64,000 bases of DNA. Origin: Flavobacterium psychrophilum. Its GTDB lineage: Bacteria > Bacteroidota > Bacteroidia > Flavobacteriales > Flavobacteriaceae. Each line of letters opens with the position of its first letter. The stretch's first letter is position 1. The notes under the pieces are model-generated. The model was given only the letters and a program-made list of their open reading frames with translations. It was not told the origin of the DNA and made no database searches. Below, one piece after another: positions 1-7,881 of the stretch. The DNA lies in contig CAMCFT010000002.1 in NCBI GenBank assembly GCA_945874225.1, forward strand, positions 139,118 through 203,117, read 5' to 3'. The translations under genes were made by a program, and so were the position numbers.

Positions 1-173
1 TTCCAATCGGGAATGTAATAGGAGTTCATTCTAAGAATTTATTTTATCCATTATCTAATGACACACTAACCATTGGTTACAGAACCGGAAGCAGCAATCA
101 TGTGATTGCAGATGGATTGGTAATTATAGAGCACGATGAAGGCGATTTGTTATTAATGGAATGTTGGGATTAA
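1..173 (+). CDS. Probable thiamine pyrophosphokinase, C-terminal end (partial)
   Basis: An open frame runs from the window edge (first full codon at base 3) to a TAA at 171-173, giving 56 residues. The tail reads as a short beta-rich domain with the pattern YPLSNDTLTIGYRTGSSN followed by a D/E-rich strand and LLLMECWD. This resembles the thiamin-binding C-terminal domain of thiamine diphosphokinases (YPL-N-TL--G---G-SN), which convert thiamine and ATP to thiamine diphosphate. The catalytic domain lies outside the window, so the assignment rests on this short motif. Another beta-sandwich protein is possible. Confidence 0.45.
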   Translation, partial: PIGNVIGVHSKNLFYPLSNDTLTIGYRTGSSNHVIADGLVIIEHDEGDLLLMECWD

Positions 174-230
174 AGTAATCAGGCAAAAATCTGTTTTTAT
201 AAGTGTTATCAGTTTTCCAATATTTACAAC

Positions 231-238
231 TATCTTTG
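231..238 (+). promoter_or_regulatory. Candidate -7 box for rlmF
   Basis: TATCTTTG matches the Bacteroidota -7 consensus TAnnTTTG exactly. It lies 17 nt upstream of the rlmF ATG, giving a very short leader. No convincing TTG -33 element is visible. Confidence 0.5.
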
Positions 239-255
239 CCACCTCAATAGAAAAA

Positions 256-1239
256 ATGAAACTGAAACCAATTATAGAAAAAACGAATTTACATCCCAGA
301 AATCAACACCGATTAGGATATAATTTTGAACAATTAATTGCAACAAGTCCTGAACTTCAACAATTTGTTGTTATCAATGAACATAATATTGACTCGAGTC
401 TCGCTAGTTTTCGGGACGAACAGGCGAAGCAAACGATAGATTTCAGTAATCCCGATGCTGTAAAAGCGCTCAACAGAGCATTGTTAATCGCAAATTACGA
501 TATCCAAAATTGGGATATTCCAGAAAATTACCTTTGCCCGCCTATTCCAGGCCGAGTGGATTATATTCATTATATAGCTGATTTATTGGCTTCAAACAAC
601 AATGGAATTATTCCTGAAGGTGAAAATATTCAAGTGTTGGATATTGGCATTGGTGCTAATTGTATTTATCCAATATTAGGAAATTCCGCATATGGTTGGT
701 CATTTGTTGGCACAGAAATAGATGAAAAAGCAATTCAAAATTGCAAAAAAATCATTGAAGATAATCCAAAATTAATGGATGTCATCAGTTTACAACTTCA
801 AACTGAATCTCGTTTAATTTTCAAAAATATAATCACACCCGAGGATCGATTTTCGCTCACGATTTGCAATCCACCGTTTCATTCCTCCCAAGAAGAAGCG
901 ACAAAATCATCGATTCGCAAAATCAACAACCTCGAAAATACTCGCACGACGAAACCAGTGCTGAATTTTGGCGGTCATAATGCTGAATTATGGTGTGAGG
1001 GCGGAGAATCCGGTTTCGTAACGCAAATGATTTTCGAAAGTGCAAAATATCCCATGCAATGTCTTTGGTTTACTACTTTGGTTTCTAAAAAAGAGAATTT
1101 GGCTAGCTTTTACAAAACCCTGAATAAAGTTAATGTTGCCGAAGTAAAAACCATCAATATGGCTCAAGGACAGAAAACAAGCCGAATCTTAGCTTGGACT
1201 TTTCAAACGGAAAAGCAGCAGAGGAATTGGAAGTTTTAA
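256..1239 (+). CDS. rlmF: 23S rRNA (adenine(1618)-N(6))-methyltransferase RlmF
   Basis: The 327-residue product methylates A1618 of 23S rRNA using S-adenosylmethionine. Visible family features are the N-terminal HPRNQHRLGYNFEQL segment, the block LCPPIPGRVDYIHYIADLL, a SAM-binding glycine region (LDIGIGANCIYPILG) and the N6-adenine catalytic motif NPPF at residues 205-208. The length is normal for the family. The ATG at 256 follows a -7 box at 231-238, which supports the start. The gene sits between a probable thiamine pyrophosphokinase gene and a DUF2490 gene and is likely transcribed alone. The protein is expected to be cytoplasmic. Confidence 0.93.
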   Translation: MKLKPIIEKTNLHPRNQHRLGYNFEQLIATSPELQQFVVINEHNIDSSLASFRDEQAKQTIDFSNPDAVKALNRALLIANYDIQNWDIPENYLCPPIPGRVDYIHYIADLLASNNNGIIPEGENIQVLDIGIGANCIYPILGNSAYGWSFVGTEIDEKAIQNCKKIIEDNPKLMDVISLQLQTESRLIFKNIITPEDRFSLTICNPPFHSSQEEATKSSIRKINNLENTRTTKPVLNFGGHNAELWCEGGESGFVTQMIFESAKYPMQCLWFTTLVSKKENLASFYKTLNKVNVAEVKTINMAQGQKTSRILAWTFQTEKQQRNWKF

Positions 1240-1325
1240 GTTTTGTTTGAACAAATTTCTAATTAAAAAAACGTTCGTTTTCCGCCCATTTGAAAAGAAG
1301 AAAGTGATTTATAAAAGCATTCTAA

Positions 1326-2015
1326 ATGAAATTATTCCTTTTAACTATTGCATTGATTTCCTTAAATTTATGTTTTGCTCAATATTCTGATTTAGGAAGT
1401 TTTAATATTCTGAATTTGAAATACAATTATGATAAAAAATGGAGCCTTTTTGGTGAAGGACAAATACGTTCATTAGGCTTTTATGATGATTTTAATTATT
1501 ACGAATACAAAGTTGGAATTAATTATAAAGTTCATAATACTATTTTATTAACTTTTGGAGCAGGAAGCTACCAAACTTTTCAGGATGGAGGCAATTTTGT
1601 TACTCCTAAAAAAAATAATGAGTTTAGAGCTTGGCCTCAAATTACGGTTTATCAACCCATAGGAAAAATAGTTATTGAGCAACGATTTAGAACTGAACTT
1701 AGATTCACAAGCGATGGATATCATAATCGTTTTAGATATAGGTTGGGTTTATCCTATCCCTTTGGTAAAAAAAATAAAGATTTTAAACCCTTCCAAATTG
1801 CAGCTAGTAATGAACTTTTTTTTACCAATACTGAACCCTATTTTGAAAGAAATAGAGTTGTAGTAACTTTCAATTATAAACCATCAAAAGCTACCACTTT
1901 ACAAATGGGTTTTGTACATCAATTTGATTATAAAATCTATGATGAAACAGGACGGGATTTCCTTTTAATAGGATGCTTTTTGGAACTTTTTTCGAAAGAT
2001 TTAGTAAATAAATAA
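1326..2015 (+). CDS. DUF2490 outer-membrane protein
   Basis: The 229-residue protein has a Sec signal peptide (residues 1 to about 18, ending CFAQ). Alternating aromatic/polar beta strands follow (for example WSLFGEGQIRSLGFY and RFRYRLGLSYPF), ending in a short hydrophobic strand. This is the layout of the DUF2490 family, predicted small outer-membrane beta-barrels common in Bacteroidota with no established function. The conserved IEQRFRTELRF strand with Arg and Glu is typical. It stands alone, 86 nt after rlmF and before a repeat-rich spacer. The family call is fairly secure; function is unknown. Confidence 0.75.
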   Translation: MKLFLLTIALISLNLCFAQYSDLGSFNILNLKYNYDKKWSLFGEGQIRSLGFYDDFNYYEYKVGINYKVHNTILLTFGAGSYQTFQDGGNFVTPKKNNEFRAWPQITVYQPIGKIVIEQRFRTELRFTSDGYHNRFRYRLGLSYPFGKKNKDFKPFQIAASNELFFTNTEPYFERNRVVVTFNYKPSKATTLQMGFVHQFDYKIYDETGRDFLLIGCFLELFSKDLVNK

Positions 2016-2029
2016 TTTTTTTTGATTGT

Positions 2030-2165
2030 CCAAGCTCAGCAAAGTCTACCGCTTTGAGGTAGTGACTTACGGTTTTCAACCGATTTTTTTTTAAATTATT
2101 ACTTTTATGTCAGTCAAAGACTGACAAACACATCCTCAAAGTCGGAGACTTTGCGGAGCGAAAGT
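2030..2165. repeat. Cluster of small palindromes between the DUF2490 gene and uvrB
   Basis: The spacer holds consecutive short hairpins: CTACC/GGTAG near 2045-2061, GTCAGTC-AAA-GACTGAC near 2109-2125, and AAAGTC-GGA-GACTTT near 2138-2152. They resemble REP-like intergenic palindromes. Any of them could serve as a weak terminator for the upstream gene, but none is followed by a strong T run. Confidence 0.5.
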
Positions 2166-2204
2166 TTTAAATTTCCCTAATCTCTTTTTTCAGGATTTCC
2201 TTTG

Positions 2205-2212
2205 TAACTTTG
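2205..2212 (+). promoter_or_regulatory. Candidate -7 box for uvrB
   Basis: TAACTTTG fits TAnnTTTG and lies 19 nt before the uvrB ATG. The same octamer occurs in minus orientation upstream of mnmA in this window. Confidence 0.5.
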
Positions 2213-2231
2213 CAAATCTGAATCTTTTTAA

Positions 2232-4223
2232 ATGAAATTTCAAGTAGTATCCGATTACCAACCCAAAGGCGACCAACCACAAGCCATTGAAAAATTAACT
2301 CAAGGTATTGAGGCTGGCGAACGCTATCAAACTTTGCTTGGTGTTACTGGCTCTGGAAAAACGTTTACTGTTGCCAATGTAATTCAGGAAGTCCAAAAAC
2401 CAACTTTGGTTTTGGCACACAACAAAACCTTAGCAGCTCAATTGTATTCAGAATTCAAGCAGTTTTTCCCGAATAATGCCGTAGAATATTTCGTTTCCTA
2501 TTACGATTATTACCAGCCAGAAGCGTTTATGCCTGTTACTGGCGTTTTTATCGAAAAGGATTTATCCATCAATGAAGAATTGGAAAAAATGCGTTTGAGC
2601 ACTACTTCTTCCCTACTTTCGGGACGAAGAGATATTATAGTTGTGGCATCAGTATCTTGTATTTATGGTATTGGAAATCCAGTTGAATTTCAGAAAAATG
2701 TCATAGCAATAGAGAAAAACCAAATTATTTCCCGTACCAAATTATTACATAGTTTGGTTCAAAGTTTATATTCCAGAACCGAAGCTGATTTTAATCCAGG
2801 GAACTTTAGAATAAAAGGCGATACCCTCGAAGTTTATCCAAGTTATGCCGATGATGCCTTCCGAATTCATTTTTTTGGAGATGAAATTGAAGAAATCGAA
2901 GCTTTTGATATCAAGACTTCAAAAGTGATTGAAAGGCACGAAAAACTTACCATTTATCCCGCGAATATGTTTGTGACTTCGCCTGATGTGTTGCAGGCTG
3001 CAATATGGGAAATCCAGCAGGATTTAGTAAAACAAGTTGATTATTTCAAGGAAATTGGCAAACATCTAGAAGCCAAAAGATTGGAAGAACGCACCAATTT
3101 CGATTTAGAAATGATTCGTGAATTGGGGTATTGTTCCGGAATTGAAAACTATTCGCGTTATCTTGACGGCAGACAAGCCGGCACAAGACCGTTTTGTTTG
3201 TTAGATTATTTTCCAAAAGATTTCTTGATGGTGGTTGACGAAAGTCACGTTACCCTTTCGCAAGTGCACGCGATGTATGGCGGGGACAGAAGCAGAAAAG
3301 AAAACTTGGTAGAATATGGCTTTAGACTTCCGGCGGCAATGGACAATCGCCCATTGAAGTTTGAGGAATTTGAAGCAATGCAAAATCAGGTGATTTATGT
3401 ATCAGCAACACCAGCCGATTATGAATTGCAAAAAACCGATGGCGTTTATATTGAACAAGTCATTCGCCCAACGGGTTTATTAGACCCTATTATTGAAATC
3501 CGTCCAAGCTTAAACCAAATTGATGATTTGATAGAAGAAATCCAGGCGCGAGCTGAGATTGACGAACGTGTTTTGGTCACTACTTTGACTAAAAGAATGG
3601 CCGAAGAATTGGCGAAATACTTAGACAAAGTAGGTATTCGTTGCCGTTATATCCATTCGGATGTCGATACTTTAGAACGTATCGAAATTATGCAGGATTT
3701 GCGAAAAGGATTGTTTGATGTTCTGATTGGTGTCAATTTATTGCGTGAAGGATTGGATTTACCCGAAGTTTCTCTGGTTGCCATCCTCGATGCCGACAAG
3801 GAAGGGTTTTTGAGAAGTCACCGTTCGCTTACCCAAACCATTGGTCGTGCAGCGAGAAACCTCAACGGAAAAGCAATTATGTATGCCGACAAGATTACTG
3901 CTAGTATGCAAAAAACCATCGACGAAACAAATTACCGCAGAACGAAACAAATTAATTTCAATATTGAAAATAATCAGGTTCCGGAAGCGTTAAACAAAAA
4001 AATAGAAAGTGCTTTTACAAAAAATCCATTGGCAGATTATGAATTGGGCTATACTACTTCAATAGCCGCAGAAACAATAACTGAGTACCTTTCGAAACCT
4101 GAAATCGAAAAAAGGATTCGTGAAAAACGAAAATCTATGGAAAAGGCTGCAAAAGATTTGGATTTTATGCAAGCTGCAAGACTACGCGACGATATTAAAG
4201 CGTTACAGGAACAATTGACTTAG
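2232..4223 (+). CDS. uvrB: Excinuclease ABC subunit UvrB
   Basis: UvrB is the damage-verifying helicase-like subunit of nucleotide excision repair; it is loaded by UvrA and recruits UvrC. The 663-residue product shows the N-terminal YQPKGDQPQAIEKL segment, Walker A (GVTGSGKT, near residues 37-44), the beta-hairpin YYDYYQPEAF that inserts into DNA, the Walker B-like box VVDESH, the motif QTIGRAARN, and a C-terminal UVR domain (KAAKDLDFMQAARLRDDIKAL) that contacts UvrC. Length and domain order are normal. It has its own promoter candidate at 2205-2212 and no co-directional neighbour close enough to suggest an operon. Confidence 0.98.
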   Translation: MKFQVVSDYQPKGDQPQAIEKLTQGIEAGERYQTLLGVTGSGKTFTVANVIQEVQKPTLVLAHNKTLAAQLYSEFKQFFPNNAVEYFVSYYDYYQPEAFMPVTGVFIEKDLSINEELEKMRLSTTSSLLSGRRDIIVVASVSCIYGIGNPVEFQKNVIAIEKNQIISRTKLLHSLVQSLYSRTEADFNPGNFRIKGDTLEVYPSYADDAFRIHFFGDEIEEIEAFDIKTSKVIERHEKLTIYPANMFVTSPDVLQAAIWEIQQDLVKQVDYFKEIGKHLEAKRLEERTNFDLEMIRELGYCSGIENYSRYLDGRQAGTRPFCLLDYFPKDFLMVVDESHVTLSQVHAMYGGDRSRKENLVEYGFRLPAAMDNRPLKFEEFEAMQNQVIYVSATPADYELQKTDGVYIEQVIRPTGLLDPIIEIRPSLNQIDDLIEEIQARAEIDERVLVTTLTKRMAEELAKYLDKVGIRCRYIHSDVDTLERIEIMQDLRKGLFDVLIGVNLLREGLDLPEVSLVAILDADKEGFLRSHRSLTQTIGRAARNLNGKAIMYADKITASMQKTIDETNYRRTKQINFNIENNQVPEALNKKIESAFTKNPLADYELGYTTSIAAETITEYLSKPEIEKRIREKRKSMEKAAKDLDFMQAARLRDDIKALQEQLT

Positions 4224-4415
4224 TCATTTTTCTTTTATAAAAATTTGAATGGTATAAAAATAAACTACAAGCATATTTTTAATGATTATATAGAATAAAA
4301 TAATCAAAACTGTTACTAATTTTAAATTAACAATCTAAAACTTTAAACTATCAGGACATAAATTGCATTGTTTTTAAAATTAAATTATTTTTATAATACT
4401 TAATACATCCCTTTT

Positions 4416-4426
4416 GGTCCCAAGCC
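4416..4426 (+). promoter_or_regulatory. Conserved motif upstream of histidine kinase 1
   Basis: GGTCCCAAGCC lies 13 nt before the first kinase ATG. A near-identical GGCCCCAAGCC lies 16 nt before the second kinase ATG (7855-7865). The rest of the two leaders is A+T-rich and poorly conserved. It could be an operator, part of an RNA element, or a remnant of the duplication. Confidence 0.35.
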
Positions 4427-4439
4427 ACCCAATAAACGA

Positions 4440-7283
4440 ATGAATACTGAAAAAATATTGGCTAGTGTTGTCAATTGGTTTGCAAATAGACCAAAGAGTT
4501 CAGGCTACATATTAACTGTAGTACTGCTTTTTTTTCTTGTTTTTATATCTTTTCAACGGTATCACATGCTGAAAGAAGATCAGGAAAGAGAAATGACACA
4601 TATTTTAAATGATATCCATGAAGAAATTGAGTATTCTCTTAAAAAATCGTATTCAACACTTGACTTTGTATCTCAAAACATCAATGAAGATGGTATTGTT
4701 CGAGATTTTGACATAATAGCCCGAGAATCATTAGCAGCAAACCATATTGTCAGCACTGTAGAGATAGCGCCTTATGGGATTGTTAAATATATCTACCCTA
4801 TAAATGGGAATGAGAAAGCAATGAATTTAAATTTTTTAAAAACAAAATCTTATCAGAAAAAGGCTTACGAATCTATTAAGAATAAACAAATTTATTTTTC
4901 TGGTCCGTATAACCTAATTCAAGGAGGAAAAGCAATCATAGGAAGACGTCCTGTTTACAGAAAGAATAAATTTTGGGGTTTTACAGTTGTGATTATAAAA
5001 TTAGAAAACTTATTAAAAAATTCAGGAAATAATTTTATTGATCACGACAAATATGATTTTCAATTTTCAAATAAAAGCTCAATTACGAATAAAGAAGATT
5101 TTTATTTTCCTGCAAAAATAGACCTAACTAAGAGCAATTGTGTTACTAAAATAATACCGTATAGCAATTGGAAACTTTATTTAATTAAAAAAAATCCTAA
5201 CGAAATATACCTTCCCCATATATTTATAGGTGTTTTAGGGATTATTATAGCCATAGCATTTGGTTTATTTACAACCAAAATATTGAGAACCCCAGAAAAA
5301 CTAAGAATTTTATTAAAAGATCAAGAGCTAAAACTCTTAAAAAATCAAATAAAGTATAATACTATTTTTGACAATGCTCCTATGGGATTTGCCCTTGTAG
5401 ATGCACATTCCGGTATTTTTGTCGAGCTCAATGATAAATATTGTAGTATTTTAGGCTATCCTCAGGAAGAAATTAAAGGCAAAACCTTTGAGGCTTTTAC
5501 CCATCCTGATGACATCGCTAAAGATCTAGCTAATTTTAAGAAACTCAATGAAGGCATTATCCATGAATTTACAATAGAAAAACGATACATAACTAAATCT
5601 GGAGAGATTGTTTGGGTAAATTTAACGGTAGCTCCTATTTGGGAAAATGATGAAAAACCGGTCGTAAATATTGCTTTTGCAAAAGATATCACAAAAAATA
5701 AAGAGAATCAATTATTAGTTGAACAAAGTGAATTACGATTTAAATCTATTTTTGACAACTCCCCACTACCTTTATGGGAAGAAGATTTTTCGGCTGTAAA
5801 AAATCGTCTTGCCGAACTGGATTTAATAAATAAAAAACCAGAAACCGTCCTCTCTTATTTTGATAAAAATCCAGAAGAAGTTATCAATTGTATCTCATTG
5901 GTAAAAGTCATTGACGTAAATAAGGAATGTTTAACCCTTCACAAGGTCAAAGACAAAAAAACTTTAATTGGAAATCTGGGCCAATTTATTGCTCCCGAAT
6001 CTTTAAATGATGCGAAATTACAATTGGTTGCTATCACTCAAAACAAACTAAGTTTTAATATTGACTCCCGAATAAAAGATAGTAATGGGGACTATCGTAA
6101 CATTCAACTAAAATGGAATGTAAGAGATGGATTTGAAGATTCTTACGGAACGGTTATCCTCTCTACACAAGACATTACGGATCGTATGATTGCAGAAGCT
6201 GTTATTTTAAATTCTCATCAAAGGACAGAATCGATAATCAATACCATTGATGGTATTGTTTGGGAATACAATATTGAAACTATGACTTCTACTTTTATAA
6301 GTAAAAAAGTAGAAACTATCTTAGGATACTCTATAGAATATTATATGACTAATCCTACTTTTTGGGAAGACCATATTTATCCTGAAGATCGCGAGTATGC
6401 ATTAGGAATCTCCAGCATAGTAAATGAAACATTCAAAAATCACGATTATGAATACCGGATGATTACCAAAGAGGGCAAAATCATATGGATCAGAGATATT
6501 GTAAATTTTGTTATTGAAAATCAAAAACCTGTAATTGCGAGAGGGATTATGATTGATATTACAATTATGAAAGAAGCAGAAAATGATTTAAATAATTCTT
6601 TTAATCTAGTAACAGAACAGAATAAAAGATTATTGAATTTCTCTTATATTGTTTCCCATAATTTAAGATCTCATACCAGCAATATCGAGTCTATTATCTC
6701 TTTAATCGAATCGGCAGAATCAGAAGACGAACGTATTGAAATGATGCATTTGTTAAAATCAGTTTCAGAATCACTTGATGATACAATGAAACACCTGAAC
6801 GAAGTAGTGAATATAAATACCAATATTTCATTGGTTACTAAACCATTAGACTTTAGCAACTACATTATTAAAGCACAAGAAGTTCTTTCGGAACAAATAC
6901 TATTAAATGACGCTTCATTTATATTGGACATCCCGAATGGAGCACAAATAGACTATAATCCAGCCTACCTTGAGAGTATACTTTATAATTTAATTTCAAA
7001 TGCTGTTCGTTATAGACATCCACAACGGAAACCAATTATAACCATAAAATTATATAAAGAAAAGGACGAAAATGTCATTGAAGTTACTGATAATGGTATT
7101 GGAATTGACTTAAATAAGAATGGTGATAAAATTTTTGGCATGTACAAAACATTCAGCAATAATTCAGATGCAAGAGGAATTGGATTATTTATCACAAAAA
7201 ATCAAATAGACGCTATGGGGGGAAACATAACAGTAGAAAGTATACCCAATATAGGAACAACATTTAAAATCTATACCAAATGA
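4440..7283 (+). CDS. CHASE-PAS hybrid-type sensor histidine kinase (copy 1)
   Basis: This 947-residue membrane kinase has TM1 at about residues 23-38, a periplasmic CHASE-type sensor (about 45-255, with FSGPYNLIQGGKAIIGRRPVY), and TM2 at about 260-281. Three PAS domains follow (about 300-425, 430-580 and 590-705), with ITKSGEIVWVNL and ITKEGKIIWIRD as PAC signatures. The dimerisation/phosphoacceptor box is SHNLRSH with His740. The ATPase domain has an N box at NLISNAVRYRHP (near 849), DNGIGID, and RGIGLFITKNQIDAMGG. It lacks a fused receiver; the receiver gene overlaps its stop codon (ATGA). A second, clearly paralogous kinase follows at 7882. The ligand is unknown; CHASE domains bind small extracellular molecules. 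Confidence 0.9.
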   Translation: MNTEKILASVVNWFANRPKSSGYILTVVLLFFLVFISFQRYHMLKEDQEREMTHILNDIHEEIEYSLKKSYSTLDFVSQNINEDGIVRDFDIIARESLAANHIVSTVEIAPYGIVKYIYPINGNEKAMNLNFLKTKSYQKKAYESIKNKQIYFSGPYNLIQGGKAIIGRRPVYRKNKFWGFTVVIIKLENLLKNSGNNFIDHDKYDFQFSNKSSITNKEDFYFPAKIDLTKSNCVTKIIPYSNWKLYLIKKNPNEIYLPHIFIGVLGIIIAIAFGLFTTKILRTPEKLRILLKDQELKLLKNQIKYNTIFDNAPMGFALVDAHSGIFVELNDKYCSILGYPQEEIKGKTFEAFTHPDDIAKDLANFKKLNEGIIHEFTIEKRYITKSGEIVWVNLTVAPIWENDEKPVVNIAFAKDITKNKENQLLVEQSELRFKSIFDNSPLPLWEEDFSAVKNRLAELDLINKKPETVLSYFDKNPEEVINCISLVKVIDVNKECLTLHKVKDKKTLIGNLGQFIAPESLNDAKLQLVAITQNKLSFNIDSRIKDSNGDYRNIQLKWNVRDGFEDSYGTVILSTQDITDRMIAEAVILNSHQRTESIINTIDGIVWEYNIETMTSTFISKKVETILGYSIEYYMTNPTFWEDHIYPEDREYALGISSIVNETFKNHDYEYRMITKEGKIIWIRDIVNFVIENQKPVIARGIMIDITIMKEAENDLNNSFNLVTEQNKRLLNFSYIVSHNLRSHTSNIESIISLIESAESEDERIEMMHLLKSVSESLDDTMKHLNEVVNINTNISLVTKPLDFSNYIIKAQEVLSEQILLNDASFILDIPNGAQIDYNPAYLESILYNLISNAVRYRHPQRKPIITIKLYKEKDENVIEVTDNGIGIDLNKNGDKIFGMYKTFSNNSDARGIGLFITKNQIDAMGGNITVESIPNIGTTFKIYTK

Positions 7284-7674
7284 AAAAAAAATAATCTGGG
7301 TTGTTGATGATGATGCCATTTATCAAACAATCATACAAAAATTAATAAAAAAAGCAGGTGTGTTTTCAGCACATTCTTCTTTTATGAATGGAAAAGAGGC
7401 CATAAATACTTTAACTAATACAATAGAAGAAAGTGAATATCTGCCTGATATTATTTTATTAGACATCAATATGCCTGTTATGGATGGATGGGAATTTATG
7501 GAAGAAATCAAAATAATAAAATCTAAAATTAGCAAAAAAATCATTATATACATAGTAAGTTCATCCATAGCCGTTGAGGATAAAAATAAATCAAAAACCT
7601 TTATTGATATTATTGGTTATATCCCAAAACCTATTTCAGTAGATGATTTAATATCGATTGTTTCAAACGAATAA
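7280..7674 (+). CDS. Response regulator receiver (copy 1), out of frame after A9 tract
   Basis: This is a single-domain CheY-like receiver. By analogy with copy 2 its start is the ATG at 7280, overlapping the kinase stop as ATGA. From that ATG the sequence reads Met-Lys-Lys-Lys-stop, because the tract has nine A residues (7283-7291). Ten A residues would restore an uninterrupted frame aligning residue for residue with copy 2: Trp7, the acidic triplet Asp10-12, phospho-acceptor Asp62 in LDINMPVMDGWEF, and the IPKP lysine loop. The alternative GTG start at 7360 removes the acidic pocket. Either a sequencing error, a true frameshift, transcriptional slippage, or +1 frameshifting from the kinase (the tract also allows fusion) could explain it. 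Confidence 0.7.
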
Positions 7675-7854
7675 CGATTAGAAAAACAGCACCTTAATAT
7701 CCAATATTACCAACTAATTTATCAAGAGAATAAATATAAAAAACGCGTTGGGTGAAAATAATTTTAGATTATTAATCAAATAATACAACTCAACTGTATT
7801 TATAGCTGCTTTGGAAAATAAGTTAAATACATTTATAAGCAACTCACAATAATT

Positions 7855-7865
7855 GGCCCCAAGCC
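7855..7865 (+). promoter_or_regulatory. Conserved motif upstream of histidine kinase 2
   Basis: GGCCCCAAGCC, the counterpart of GGTCCCAAGCC at 4416-4426. It is strikingly G+C-rich in an A+T-rich leader and lies just before the start codon in both copies. Function is unknown. Confidence 0.35.
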
Positions 7866-7881
7866 TAACTAAATTCAATAA

